A stretch of 64,000 bases of DNA from Aselliscus stoliczkanus (taxonomy: Eukaryota; Chordata; Mammalia; Chiroptera; Hipposideridae), in contig CM066737.1 in NCBI GenBank assembly GCA_033961575.1, positions 60,284,771 through 60,348,770 of the forward strand. The letters are read 5' to 3'. Each line of letters opens with the position of its first letter. Position 1 is the stretch's first letter. Shown here piece by piece: positions 21,085 to 31,439 of this stretch. A program made the translations under genes and the position numbers. Below the pieces are notes generated by a model that was not told the DNA's origin, ran no database searches, and saw nothing but the letters and a program-made list of their open reading frames with translations.

Positions 21085-21862
21085 ATGAAGCTTGGGTAGT
21101 GATGTTTTGTAAGTGAATTTGGGTAGAGTATTTTTTAAAGAGCTGTGGAGCATAATGGAGTGTGGGTGTAAGTGAAGCTGCATAATAATATAAGAGTACA
21201 AAATGAAATTAAAACTCATAAAGGCTGGGAGCACCCAGTTTTCAATGGATCACACAGATTATAAAATAACAAGTGTCAAATGAAATCAGAATGCAGAAGA
21301 AACCTTGCCACTAGCAGAAGAATACTGAATTATGTGGTTTGTTACTTTAACATGTTGAAATCTGTTTGGTGAAAAAAATCACTTCCCCATTTTCTATTTA
21401 AAATATATATCCGTTCTTCAGAAACAATTTTTTTCCAGAGTTAATGATGTAACTTCAGAACTAATTTACGTTCAAGTAAGGAAGCCCCTATTTATGTAGG
21501 CAGCCATGAGGGGAAAAAATGAATGCTCTCTCATATTACATGTAAAAATTAAAGGTGTAAAGTGTTTATAACAGAGATTGTGTAGTATCATGTCAGGAGA
21601 AAAACATTTAAATTGTTTGATAATATCTGGAATCATTACAATGCAAAATTAAAATGTGGAACACATGTTTGAGAAAGGAATATGCCTTTGTTAGTAAATT
21701 TAATCAATTTCCATAGCCATCTTTCTGATTTGGAATTTTGATGCTCTAGGTTTCTAAGAGAATACTAGACAAATATAAAGTTTTATGATCCTGGTCCCTT
21801 GAAATGCATGTACATGGTGTATTAAGAAAAACATTAAATGATGTTTGGTTAGGAACTTTTAT
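21085..21862. other. Unassigned intergenic DNA
   Basis: AT-rich unique-looking sequence without repeat signatures or coding frames. Confidence 0.5.
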
Positions 21863-21863
21863 A

Positions 21864-21869
21864 TCTATC

Positions 21870-21964
<95 letters not shown>

Positions 21965-21965
21965 A
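21864..21965. repeat. (TATC)n then (TTTC)n microsatellite
   Basis: A run of TATC units (21864-21911) changes to TTTC units (21915-21965). The apparent reading frames across it are artefacts of the repeat. Confidence 0.97.
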
Positions 21966-22258
21966 TCACCTATGATCTATCAAGAGAAACAATGATGTAC
22001 CTGCTTATAGTCATTACTTATGTGTTAAATTCAAGGATCAGATGGAAGCCATTTAATTGCAAATACAATTTTTGATTTCCCACAGCATCCATTTTTTTTA
22101 GGCCATGTCTGATAAACCATTTAGTCCAGCATTAATTTGGAGGTTGATCTTCTTAACATATCAACAAGAATATGTAAAAAATTTGACAAGGGAAAAGAAA
22201 AAATTTAGTGCCTGAAGAAATCACAGAGAATAAAAGGGGTTGGCACTTTAATGACTAT
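21966..22258. other. Unassigned intergenic DNA
   Basis: AT-rich, nothing recognised. Confidence 0.45.
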
Positions 22259-22395
22259 AAAAAAGAGTGGCTCGGTTGGTTAAGAGCTCACTCAACAGTG
22301 CGAGCTGAGCTCTGAACAACAGCAGTTTGATGCCCAGCCGAGCTGAGCTGCCACTGAGGTGCCAACAGGTGGCAGGATGGCTCATCTTAAAAAAA
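22259..22395 (+). mobile_element. Type-2 SINE, head truncated
   Basis: Plus-strand copy of the type at 19279: GTGGCTCGGTTGGTTAAGAG head, GAGCTGAGCTG middle, CAGGTGGCAGGATGGCTCA near the 3' end, then an A tail. The first GGCCGG bases are missing. No clear target duplication. Confidence 0.82.
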
Positions 22396-22554
22396 ATCTG
22401 AGAACTACCATAGACAAAATGAAATGTAGAAGAATATAAAGAAATCAATAAGAAGTGAAATTTTAAGAAATTTTGGAAATAAAAATATTTCTTTATTTAA
22501 ACTTTCTAATACAGTGTTGGCTATTTCAATTACTAATTGAAAATATCTAATTTA
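22396..22554. other. Unassigned intergenic DNA
   Basis: Short AT-rich gap between a SINE and an L1. Confidence 0.4.
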
Positions 22555-22905
22555 TATGTGACCAGTGGGATACCAATCTTACACCAGTCAGAATGGCTAT
22601 TAACAAAAAGTCAACAAATAACGTGTTGAAAATATGGAGAAAAGGGAACCCTTATGCACTTTTTGTGGGACTGAAAATTAGTGCAGCCACTATGGAAAAC
22701 AGTATGAAGGTTCCTAAAGAAAACTAAAAATGGGTATACCATATGACCCAGAAATTCTACTTCTGGGTATTTATCCAAAGAAAATGATAACAATAATTCC
22801 AAAAGATATATGTGCCCCTATGTTCATTGCAAAATCATTTACAATAGCCTAGATATGAAAGCAACCTAAGTTTCCACTGATAGATAAATGGATAAACAAG
22901 ATGTG

Positions 22906-22956
<51 letters not shown>

Positions 22957-23375
22957 GGAATATTATGCAGCAGCAATAGAAAAGAATGAAATCTTGCCAT
23001 TCATGACAGCATGAATGGATCTTGAGGGTATTATGCTAAGTGAAATAAGTCAGGAAGAGAAAGACAAATATTGTATGGTTAGGCTATATGTGCAATCTAA
23101 AAACAAAACAAAACCAGACTCATAGAAACAGAGACCAAATGGGTGGTTACCATAAGGGAGGGGTGGGGGGATGGATGAAAAGGGGAAAGGGAGTATAGTG
23201 AATAATATTGTGATGAGTTTGCATGGTGACAGATGATTACTAGAATTAGTGGGATGATCACATTGTAAGGTATAAAAATGTCCAATTACTATATTGTACA
23301 CCTAAAAGTAATACAAATCAATTTTTTAAGTACAGTATATGAACTACACTTAAATAAAAAATAATAAGAGTCAAA
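22555..23375 (+). mobile_element. L1 ORF2 C-terminus and 3'UTR
   Basis: Sense-strand ORF2 end (GGAAAACAGTATGAAGGTTC, TTCTACTTCTGGGTATTTAT), a (CA)n expansion at 22909-22954, the ORF2 stop region, then the 3'UTR to an A-rich end near 23370. Middle-aged, with many stops. Confidence 0.88.
22909..22954. repeat. (CA)n microsatellite
   Basis: About 22 CA units expanded inside L1 ORF2, where intact copies read a short TATATACACA. Confidence 0.97.
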
Positions 23376-23752
23376 AGGAAAGGAAAGCAACAAATCTATT
23401 AACCCTAATCAAAAAATCTCTAAAATTTGTTATTCAAATAATTGTATGTGTCATGTGTCATGTTTGAGATGAAGTTGGCTCATCAAATTATAGCTAAATC
23501 TCCTCTTTCATATCATACTTGCATACCAGCCATTGATTTTTCTATAGGGGTTGACCTAGTCAGTTAGTTTTGATTATGTTTGCTTTGGTAACTTAGACTA
23601 GAAATATATGATATGCTTGAAATGTTCATTGATGTAGACATGAAGTGGGTTCTCACCATCTTCCCTGCAAGATACAGAATAGTATAAATCATTCTTTGTT
23701 TTCTAGAACTAAAGGCAATGTGTAGTGCTTACCAAAATCCAATATGAATATA
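23376..23752. other. Unassigned intergenic DNA
   Basis: No repeat or gene recognised. Confidence 0.45.
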
Positions 23753-23830
23753 TTGGGTTGTTGGAAAAGTCATGATGTCTTTTTTCTGGGTTTCGTTGCA
23801 AAATGCATCATGACTTTTTTGATAACCCAA
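23753..23830. mobile_element. 78-bp hairpin MITE, mariner type
   Basis: Palindromic sister of 13731-13811: left arm TTGGGTTGTTGGAAAAGTCA, right arm TGACTTTTTTGATAACCCAA, flanked by TA (23751-23752 and 23831-23832). The loop differs (GGGTTTCGTTGC region). Confidence 0.92.
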
Positions 23831-24077
23831 TAATATTTCGTGAGCTGGTTCTAAAAATGTGAAGTTATTGCAAGATTCAACAAGATGCAAATCAGGGTTT
23901 AGAAAAATTATAAGAACCAGTGCTGCTCAGAGTATAGAAGCATAACACAAAATTGCTGTTGGTAGAAAAAGGTAACACCCAGATTAGAGTGGGGTTTTAG
24001 AAAAGTTGAACTACTTTCCAGGGTGAAATAACGGCCTATTGGGAAACTGAGGTTTCACAAAAAGAACAAGAGAAATC
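23831..24077. other. Unassigned intergenic DNA
   Basis: Nothing recognised. Confidence 0.4.
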
Positions 24078-24093
24078 TATTAATAAAATTTTT

Positions 24094-24248
24094 TAAGACT
24101 AAAGTGTATTGGGGTGACAATGGTTACTAAAGTTACATAGGTTTCAAGTGTACAATTCTGTAATACATCACCTATATATCTGATTGGATAAAGAAGGTGT
24201 GGTATATATACACAATACTATTCTGCCATAATAAAAGATGAAATAGTA
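24094..24248 (-). mobile_element. Twin-primed (5'-inverted) L1 insertion
   Basis: 24094-24183 is an L1 3' end in minus orientation. 24184-24248 is a piece of ORF2 C-terminus in plus orientation (GGATAAAGAAGGTGTGGTAT). The 155-bp whole is bounded by CTATTAATAAAATTTT / CTATTAATAAGATTTT (24078-24093 and 24249-24264), so both pieces arrived in one event. Confidence 0.88.
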
Positions 24249-24479
24249 CTATTAATAAGATTTTGAAATAATCTAAAAATTGAATTTAAAATTATTTTCA
24301 AAGTGCTGGCTATCAATAGCTGCCTTTTATCTGACAAGTAGGATGTCCTACTAATTGTGGGAAGCAAATAATGTCCATTGTTTGTTAAACTGACTTATTT
24401 CAGAAAATAGAGAAAAACTAGTCAAAATAAATACTGTAATAAGTTGACCTGGAGCCAAGGCATATGGAAGCATATCATA

Positions 24480-24723
24480 CTTTTCTTTCACTCTCTTTAC
24501 ACTTAAATTATTTTAATACATACTTCATGCATATTATACAAAACTCAAAGGGTATTAAAAACTTTATAGTAAAAATTCATTTATCATCCTTCTAATCTGT
24601 AACCATCTAGTTCTCTCTCCAGAGGTAATAACTGTTATTAGTTTCTTGTGTATCCTTTCAAAGAGAGTTTATGCTTATATATGTCTATATGTATAATAAT
24701 TTCAGCTTATTGTTTTTTGGTTA
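24480..24723 (-). mobile_element. Ancient L1-like fragment
   Basis: Reads like antisense old L1 (AACCATCTAGTTCTCTCTCC-type phrases). It appears to resume at 25640 beyond the insertions. Low certainty. Confidence 0.45.
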
Positions 24724-24726
24724 TTT

Positions 24727-24823
24727 TTAGAAGGCAGTGTCACTGACCCTCATATGTGGGATCCGAACCGGGACCGCTGGCGTCCCAAGCCAGCTCTTAA
24801 CCACCACGCCACTCGGCCGGCCC
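24727..24823 (-). mobile_element. Short tRNA-headed SINE
   Basis: Inverted: AAGGCAGTGTCACTGACCCT through CCACTCGGCCGGCCC. Well preserved. Confidence 0.92.
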
Positions 24824-24847
24824 AATTTGACCATATTCTTACTCAAA

Positions 24848-24853
24848 CGCGCG

Positions 24854-24894
<41 letters not shown>
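24848..24894. repeat. (CG)n(CA)n microsatellite
   Basis: Pure CG run then CA run, touching the 5' TIR of mariner copy 3. A CpG run this clean is unusual in methylated vertebrate DNA. Confidence 0.97.
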
Positions 24895-24897
<3 letters not shown>

Positions 24898-25441
24898 CAG
24901 ACAATTAAGTTCGCAAATTTATTGTCATGATGTTGCTAAGCTTTTTGATATCACAGGGATTATTCATTATGAATTTGTACCAACTGGAGAAATACTTAAC
25001 CAAGTTTACTATTTGGAAGTGCTGAAAAGGCAGAGTGAAAAAGGCCTGAACTTTTTGTGTGTTCATTGCTCTTGCATAATGACAATGAACCAGCTCACAC
25101 AGCACTGTCTGTGAGGAAGTTTTTAGCCAGTAAACAAATGACTGTATTGTAACACCCTCTCTACTAACCTGACTTGGCCCTCAATGACTTCTTTCTTTAC
25201 TCAAAGATAAAGGAAATATTGAAAGGAAGATATTTTGATGACATTCAGGACATCAAGGGTAATGTGATGACACCTCTAATGGCCATTCCAGAAAGAGTTC
25301 CAAAATTTCTTTGAAGGATAGACTAGGTGCTGGTATCAGTGCATAGCTTCCCAAGGGGAGTACTTTCAAGGTGACTGTAGTGATATTCAGCAATGAGGTA
25401 TGTAGCACTTTTTCTAGGATGAGTTAGCGAACTTAATTGTT
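24898..25441 (+). mobile_element. Mariner deletion derivative, copy 3, complete
   Basis: Best preserved and uninterrupted, 544 bp. Left TIR TCAGACAATTAAGTTCGC, right TIR GCGAACTTAATTGTTC. Coding remnants run from DITGIIHYEFVPTGEILNQ (near 24940) through a DNEPAHTAL region to the C-terminus, with frameshifts and a stop. The N-terminal DNA-binding half is missing, as in the other two copies. It can only have moved with transposase made elsewhere. Confidence 0.92.
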
Positions 25442-25442
25442 C

Positions 25443-25473
25443 ATATATATATATATATAAATATATATATATT
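25443..25473. repeat. (TA)n microsatellite
   Basis: AT dinucleotide run at the 3' end of mariner copy 3. Confidence 0.95.
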
Positions 25474-25475
25474 TG

Positions 25476-25620
25476 TTTTGTTTTTTCAGTTGAGCCATCC
25501 TGCCACCTGTGGCAGCTCAGCAGCAGCTCAGCTCAGGCTGGGCATCGAACTGCTGTTGCTCAGAGTTCAGCTTGTACTCTTGAGCGAGCTCTTTACCAAC
25601 TGAGCCACTCGGCCAGCCCT
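25476..25620 (-). mobile_element. Type-2 SINE
   Basis: Inverted copy: AGTTGAGCCATCCTGCCACC through GAGCCACTCGGCCAGCCC. Same family as 19279 and 22259. Confidence 0.88.
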
Positions 25621-26605
25621 ATATATAGTTTTTTTACATGTGAACAAGTATGATTATATGTTTAACTACCCCTACCATTTTTACATGAGGGTACATATTA
25701 TATACAGTTTTATAAGTCCATATAAGCAAATATGAACATAGAATTCTCCCTTCCTACATAAATGAGAATTTATTAAAATAGTGATCTCTACCTCACTCTT
25801 TTTACTTAACAACGTACCGAAAAAATATTTTCATGCCTGTACTTGAAGAACATGTTCATACTTTGGGCTTGATATTCTGTTTATAGATAGACCATGGATA
25901 ATTGAGTAGTTTCCAATATTTTGCTTTGATGAACATTATGCACTGTACACATGTTATTTTTCATATTGTCAAAATTATAAGAACAGAGAGAAAGCACACA
26001 AAATTTTTAAATGTTTAAAATTTATATGTTATCTCCCTTAAAATATTTATTGAAGTATAATACATGTAAGAAAGTGTACTAAATATAAAGTACTCAGTTC
26101 AATTAATTAACAAAGCAAACAAACCTATATGATTTCAATGTGAGTCAATAAATGGAAGATTATCAGTCCTCCAAAGGCATGCTTGCTGTCGTCACCCAAT
26201 TACAACACCTACCATTTCCCCAAAGGTAAAAATTATTATGACTTCTGACACCATAGATTATTTTTTACTATTTTTGAAAACTATACTAATGAAATCATAT
26301 AATAGGAATTACTTTGTAACTGGATTTTTTCACTACATATTATATAAGATTTATTCTTATTGTTCTGCATGGCTGAGGTTTGTACATTTTTATTGTGTGT
26401 GTGTATAAATGTATATTTTATGTATGTATCACAAGTTATCAATTTTAATGTTTATGGACACTCGGCTTTTTTCCTATTTTTGACTAGTGTGAAAAATGCT
26501 TTCATTAATATTCTTGTACATATCCTTTTAGTGCCCATATGTGTTATCTATTTGTCAGAAATAAACACGAGAATAGAATTAATGGGATATCAGGTATATT
26601 TACGA
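25621..26605 (-). mobile_element. Ancient L1 fragments
   Basis: Antisense old L1 3' and ORF2-like phrases (TTGAGTAGTTTCCAATATTT near 25900; CTCCAAAGGCATGCTTGCTG near 26170; GAAATCATATAATAGGAATT near 26290). Too diverged to place the ends. Confidence 0.5.
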
Positions 26606-26607
26606 TA

Positions 26608-27185
26608 GTCACCCCTTATCTGTGTTTTCACTATCTGCAGTTTTAATTGTCTGAGGTCAACGGAGGACTGAAAATATTAAATGTAAAATTCCAGAAATAA
26701 ACTATTCATAAGTTTTAAATTGTGTGCCCCATTTTGAGTAGCATGATGAAATCTCATGCTACCCCATTCCATCCTGCCTAGGATGTGACTCATCCCTTTG
26801 TTCAGCATATCCACACTGTATCCCCTACCCATCCATTAGTCACTTAGTAGCCATCTTGGTTATCAGATCAACTATTGGAGTATTGCAGTGCTTGTGTTCA
26901 AGTAACCCTTATTTTACTTAATAATGCCCTCAAGTTTCTGGAGAAGTGATATTGACAATTTGGATATGCCAATGAGAAGCCATAGAGAGCTTCCTTTAAG
27001 TGAAAAGATAAGTACAGTACAAAAAGATAGTTAGAGAGAGACAGAGAGAAACAGAGAGAGAGACTATATTTACATAACTTTTATTACACTATATTGTTAT
27101 ATTCTTTTATTATTGTTTTTAATCTCTCCTTGTGACTACTTTATCATAGGTATGTATGCATAGGATAAACATTTTACATGTATAT
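26608..27185 (+). mobile_element. Tigger-like (pogo-type) transposon remnant
   Basis: Starts with a Tigger-like terminus (TCACCCCTTATCTGTGTTTT) and runs through the 5' UTR into the first ~35 codons of a decayed transposase (ATGCC near 26925; block TTTGGATATGCCAATGAGAAG). It then skips to 3' terminal sequence (TTTATTACACTATATTGTTA). A second copy with the same internal jump lies at 50330-50700. Family assignment is from memory. Confidence 0.75.
27033..27063. repeat. (GA)-rich simple repeat
   Basis: GAGAGAGACAGAGAG-type run within the Tigger remnant. Confidence 0.85.
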
Positions 27186-27186
27186 A

Positions 27187-27232
27187 CATATATAGGTATA
27201 TGTGTGTGTATATATACACACACACACACACA
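27187..27232. repeat. TATA/TG/CA mixed microsatellite
   Basis: Alternating TATG, TGTG and CACA runs abutting the transposon at 27231. Confidence 0.9.
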
Positions 27233-27456
27233 GGGTGCCAAAAAATGTATACACATTTTAAGAAAGGAAAAAACTATTAAAATTATAATACTCAATATAC
27301 ACCAATGACAAAAGATTAATACAAGTCACGTTTGACTTCTGCAATTACAAGAGATGCTCAAAGTGGTTACCATCAGTGTCCAGACACTTCTGATTATGGT
27401 GAAGTACTCTTTGATCAATGTTGACCAAAGTGTCCACTTGTATACATTTTTTGGCA
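27231..27456. mobile_element. 226-bp MITE, TIR GGTGCCAAAAAATGTATAC
   Basis: Both TIRs are clear (left GGGTGCCAAAAAATGTATAC, right GTATACATTTTTTGGCA). The inside matches the C-terminal transposase end of 6488-6720 (minus-strand QKCLDTDGNHFEH region), so it is an intermediate deletion product between the 118-bp and >500-bp copies. Confidence 0.88.
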
Positions 27457-27849
27457 ATATATACATATATGATTCAGTATCAACTGTGATTTCAGTCATC
27501 CGGTTGGTGTCTTGTAACTTATTCCCAGCAAATAACAGGGAACTACTATATGTTGTTAGTATATAGTACCAAAGTTTCTCAGAGTCTTTAAGATTATGTA
27601 CCATTCAGGCCCTGTTTGTATCTTCCACTATATCCTGTTTCCAAATATAATAACAAATTTCTATTTCTTTGTGTGAACAGAAATGCTTCATTTTTTTCCC
27701 TGAGAGGAGGTATAATTTTTTCAGCCACAGAGTCACCTTCAAGGTGACCAAGTATGAGCTATGAAATGATTTAATGCAAGAGGATTAATAATACAAAATA
27801 TGGTCTCTGTTATTGCAACTACTCATGAGGACATAATTGATGATTATCA
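27457..27849. other. Unassigned intergenic DNA
   Basis: No repeat or gene recognised. Confidence 0.4.
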
Positions 27850-28689
27850 TCTAACTTTTCCAGCATACATTCTACATTTCCCTCACCCTCAAGCAGCACT
27901 TGGGCTTTCTGGTTTTTTTGACTGTTGAGGTGATCAGATATTTATCCCCAAGGAGTAGGAGCCATTAGTTGTCATGCCCTAATTGACAATAGTTGCTGCT
28001 ATTTCCTATTTGGTGATTCTGCCCTTGTTGGAACATGGTTATTTAATGCTTTGTGGCTGCTACAGTCGCTTCAGTAAATCTAGAACCCAGACATACTTTT
28101 CCTTGCTTTCAATATGTAGCAGAAACTTTAACTCCTTATTTTAAGTAGTGCTGATAATACTCATCAGTTCATCAAAGGTTGGAGTGTTTTTATCTGCTGA
28201 TCTACTAGTCTAAAGAGCCAAAGTGGTCAAATGGTAGACATAAATCCAATCAATGTAAACCTTATTGTGTACCCTGATAGAAGCATTCCTTTCTGGTGAA
28301 CCAGGGCCTCTTATCCAGCAGAGTGCAGGTTTTCAGGCATTATGGGAAGCACACATTTTATGAGTGGGTCACTGAAAATGATTATGTTTGGGCCTAAGCC
28401 TGTTAGTCTTTTCTATACCCATGTTGCTTATCTATTAGTTCCACAGTACTATATAAGCTGTCTATTAAGCACATATACTACATCCTAAAATTCACCATTT
28501 TAACATTACCAATTATTGCCCTTGAACTGAAACCTTAAAAGAGTCTTTAATAAGTAATTATATTATTGCATCACGCTGGGTTCTTTTGGCCAGTGGAAGG
28601 CAGAGTAAGGATAGTGGATCACATAGTCATACACCTATTGTTTTATCTTCCTTGCCATTAAAAGGGTCCCTTTGTGTGGTAGGCAGAAC

Positions 28690-29330
28690 ATTCATCCCCC
28701 AAACAAGTCCCCTTCAGATTCCATTGAACTTGTAAATATGTTAGCTTACATGGCAAAAGGGATTTTGAAGATTGCTTAAGTTAAGGTCCTTGAGATGGGG
28801 ACATTAGTCAGGATTATCCAGGTGGGCTCCATGTAATGACATGGATGCTTAGAAGCAAAGACTATTTTCAGCTGTAATCAGAAAAGTAGATGTGAGGGGC
28901 TAGCCGAGTGGCTCTGTTGGTTAAGAGTTGGCTTAGAGCTCTTGCTTTGAGCAATAAGGAAGCTGATTGGATTCCCACATGAGACAGTGAATGCTGCATC
29001 CTAGCTGGAGCTGTCAACAGGTGGCAGGATGGCTCAGCTGGTGTAACACCAAGATTGCCTGTTCAGTGGTGGGCTACACCCACCCGCAACTAAAACTGAA
29101 CACATCACCTTGAGCTTAAAGGCCATGAGCTGCCGATGGGAAGCTAGATGGCAACTGGTGCCCTCAACAACTTGGCTGGTCCTCTCCCCAAATTTCCCAA
29201 TAAAATCTTTAAAAAAAAAAAGAAAAAGAAAAGTAGATGTGACTATGGAAGAATATACAGAGTGATACATTTCTGGCTTTGAAGTTACATGTAGCTTCTG
29301 GACCTGAACAATCCTGGATGTGCCACATTG
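28690..29330 (+). mobile_element. Old interspersed repeat, family unresolved, SINE-interrupted
   Basis: The run CTTACATGGCAAAAGGGATT, GGTCCTTGAGATGGGGACAT, TATCCAGGTGGGCTCC is a well-known old mammalian repeat phrase (LTR/MaLR-like in my memory). It continues on the far side of the SINE with CTATGGAAGAATATACAGAG. I am not sure of the family. Confidence 0.5.
28896..29227 (+). mobile_element. Long SINE, variant middle, T+ tail
   Basis: The tRNA-like head (GGCTAGCCGAGTGGCTC) is joined to a middle unlike the other long copies: AGCTGTCAACAGGTGGCAGG, shared with type-2 SINEs, then a CACCTTGAGCTTAAAGGCC block. It ends CCCAATAAAATCTTT plus A tail. Perfect 15-bp target duplication GAAAAGTAGATGTGA (28881-28895 and 29228-29242). 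Confidence 0.92.
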
Positions 29331-30164
29331 TAGGGACCTGGCCCACAGGTATATGAGCTGGCAGGCATTTGAGGTGTCCCAACTACATGGGAACACTCTT
29401 CATCAAACAGTCAGTTCTTTACTCTGGCCAACAATCAAGGTCTCCCAGCTTCTTGACATGATATGTACATATATGAGCAAGGCCTGCCAGGTGATATCTC
29501 CCATGAAATGTTCTTTGTTTTACTGTAACTTTCTGCTGCTCCACCTGCATGCAGATCACTCCTCCTCTGGCCTGCTGCCATCGGAGACTGTTCCCAGTCA
29601 GTAAGTTTCAATATAACTATGTCTCACACTCAGCCACCTGGTGTGTTCTTTGGGCTTGTGGCTTCCCAGACACAAATCTTGGAACAACTTGGACTCAGTC
29701 CAAACACATGTTCATTACAAAAATGAATATACATCACAACTTTGCCTGCCTTATATTATGAGTTGGGAGATCTGGTAATGCTATACTCATGGTGAGCAGC
29801 TTCAATCATACAGTCACTTGGTGTCCCATGAGGAGCTCAGTCTCTCTATTAGGGCCCAGTAGCATAAAAGAAGCTTTTGTTTGTTTGCAATTAATAATTG
29901 TTCTGTGTTGGACAGTGTATAATCCATAACCCTTGGGGTCTGTCCCTTACCTCTCTGGCTTCCCAGAGAGTTCACCAACACCATAACAAATGAATATGCT
30001 GGTACATGATCTATTATAGACTACTCTCTGGCTCTAGGTTCCACTTAAAACTTAAAATGCATATCCTTTCAAGTCATTACATAAATGGTAGGAGGAGTAT
30101 TGCTAAGTGCAGCATATACTCTCTCCAAATTCCAAACATGTTTATCAAAACATGTCACTTCAAG

Positions 30165-31435
30165 GGAAATAAAAGAAACAAGTGGGGATACATCAAACTA
30201 AAAAGGTTTTTCACAACAAAGAAAATGATCAACAAACCAAAAGGCAACCTACTGATTGAGAGAAGATATTTGCCAATGATACATATGATAAGGGTTTAAT
30301 ATCCAAAATTTATAAAGAACTCATACAACTGAACAACAACAACAACAGCAACAAAATCCAAATAAAAATGGGCAGAGGACCTGAATAGATATTTCTCCAA
30401 AAAGGACATTCAAATGGCCAATAGACATATAAAAAGATGCTCAATGTCACTAATCATCAGAGAAATGCAAGTTAAAACCAGAATAAGGTATCACCTCACA
30501 CCTGTCAGGATGGTGTCATAATAAATCAACAAACAAGTGCTGGCAAGGATTTGGAGAAAAGGGAACCATCGTACATTGTTGGTGGGATTGTAACTGTTGC
30601 AGCCATTATGGAAAACAGTATGGAGGTTCCCCAAGAAATTAAAAATAGGGTTGTGAACACACAGTGTAATATATAGATGATGTATTATAGAATTGAAGAC
30701 TTGAAACCTACATAATTTTACTAACCAATGTCACCACAAGAAATTTAATTTAAAAAACATAAATAGATAAAAATAGAACTACCTTATGAAACAGCAATTT
30801 TGCTTTGGGTATTTATCTAAAGAAATGCAAAATATTAATTAAAAAATATATATGCACCCCTATGTTCACTGCAGCACTACTTACAATAGGCAATATAAGG
30901 AAGCAACCTAAGTGCCTATCAACACACAATTGGATAAAGAAGAAGTGGTAGGTGTGTACCATGGAATACATTTGGTCATAAAAATGAATGAAATCTTGCC
31001 ATTTGCAACAACATGGATGGATCTAGAGAGTATTATGCTAAATGAAATAAGTCAGGCAGGGAAAGATAAATACCATACAACTGATTTTAGTTATATGTAG
31101 AATCTAAAGAGCAAATGAACAAACATAACAGAAACAGACTCATAGATACAGAGGAAAAACTAATGGTTGCCAGGTGGGAGGGGGTATTAAGGCCTGGGTG
31201 AAAAAGGGGAAAGGATTAATAAGTACGAATTGGTAGTTACAAAATAATGATAGGGATGTAAAGTATACCATAGGGAATATAATCAATAATCTTTTAATAA
31301 TTATATGTGATGCCAAGTGTGTACTAGACTTATCAGGGTGATTATTTCATAAATTTTAAGTCTAACCACTATACTATACACCTGAAGCTAACATAAAATA
31401 AGATTGAATGTCAACAGTATTTGGAAAAAAAATGC
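30165..31435 (+). mobile_element. Middle-aged L1 ORF2 C-terminus and 3'UTR, with L1 tail nested in it
   Basis: Sense ORF2 sequence from AAGTGGGGATACATCAAACT through the C-terminus, stop region and a 3'UTR ending near 31435. It separates two parts of the ERV-like block. A 123-bp tail of another L1 sits inside at 30650-30772. Many stops. Confidence 0.88.
30650..30772 (+). mobile_element. L1 3'UTR tail nested in L1
   Basis: GAACACACAGTGTAATATAT, GAAACCTACATAATTTTACT and an A-rich end: the 3' end of the other L1 lineage (as at 49930 and 59270). The host ORF2 reads across the gap with AAAATA repeated on each side. Confidence 0.85.
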
Positions 31436-31439
31436 TACT

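Larger units (their letters stand above)
27850..30160 (-). mobile_element. Possible ERV-L-like internal sequence, downstream part
   Basis: Lies on the side of the RT remnant where RNase H/integrase would be expected on the minus strand. Phrases such as CCCAGTAGCATAAAAGAAGC (near 29855) and ATAGAAGCATTCCTTTCTGG (near 28280) recall antisense ERV-L internal sequence. No intact motif can be read. The stretch 28690-29330 is a different old repeat plus a SINE. Weak call. Confidence 0.35.

Noticed and set aside
21864..21965. CRISPR-like or protein-repeat array
   Set aside because: Simple tetranucleotide repeats without spacers; ordinary vertebrate microsatellite.
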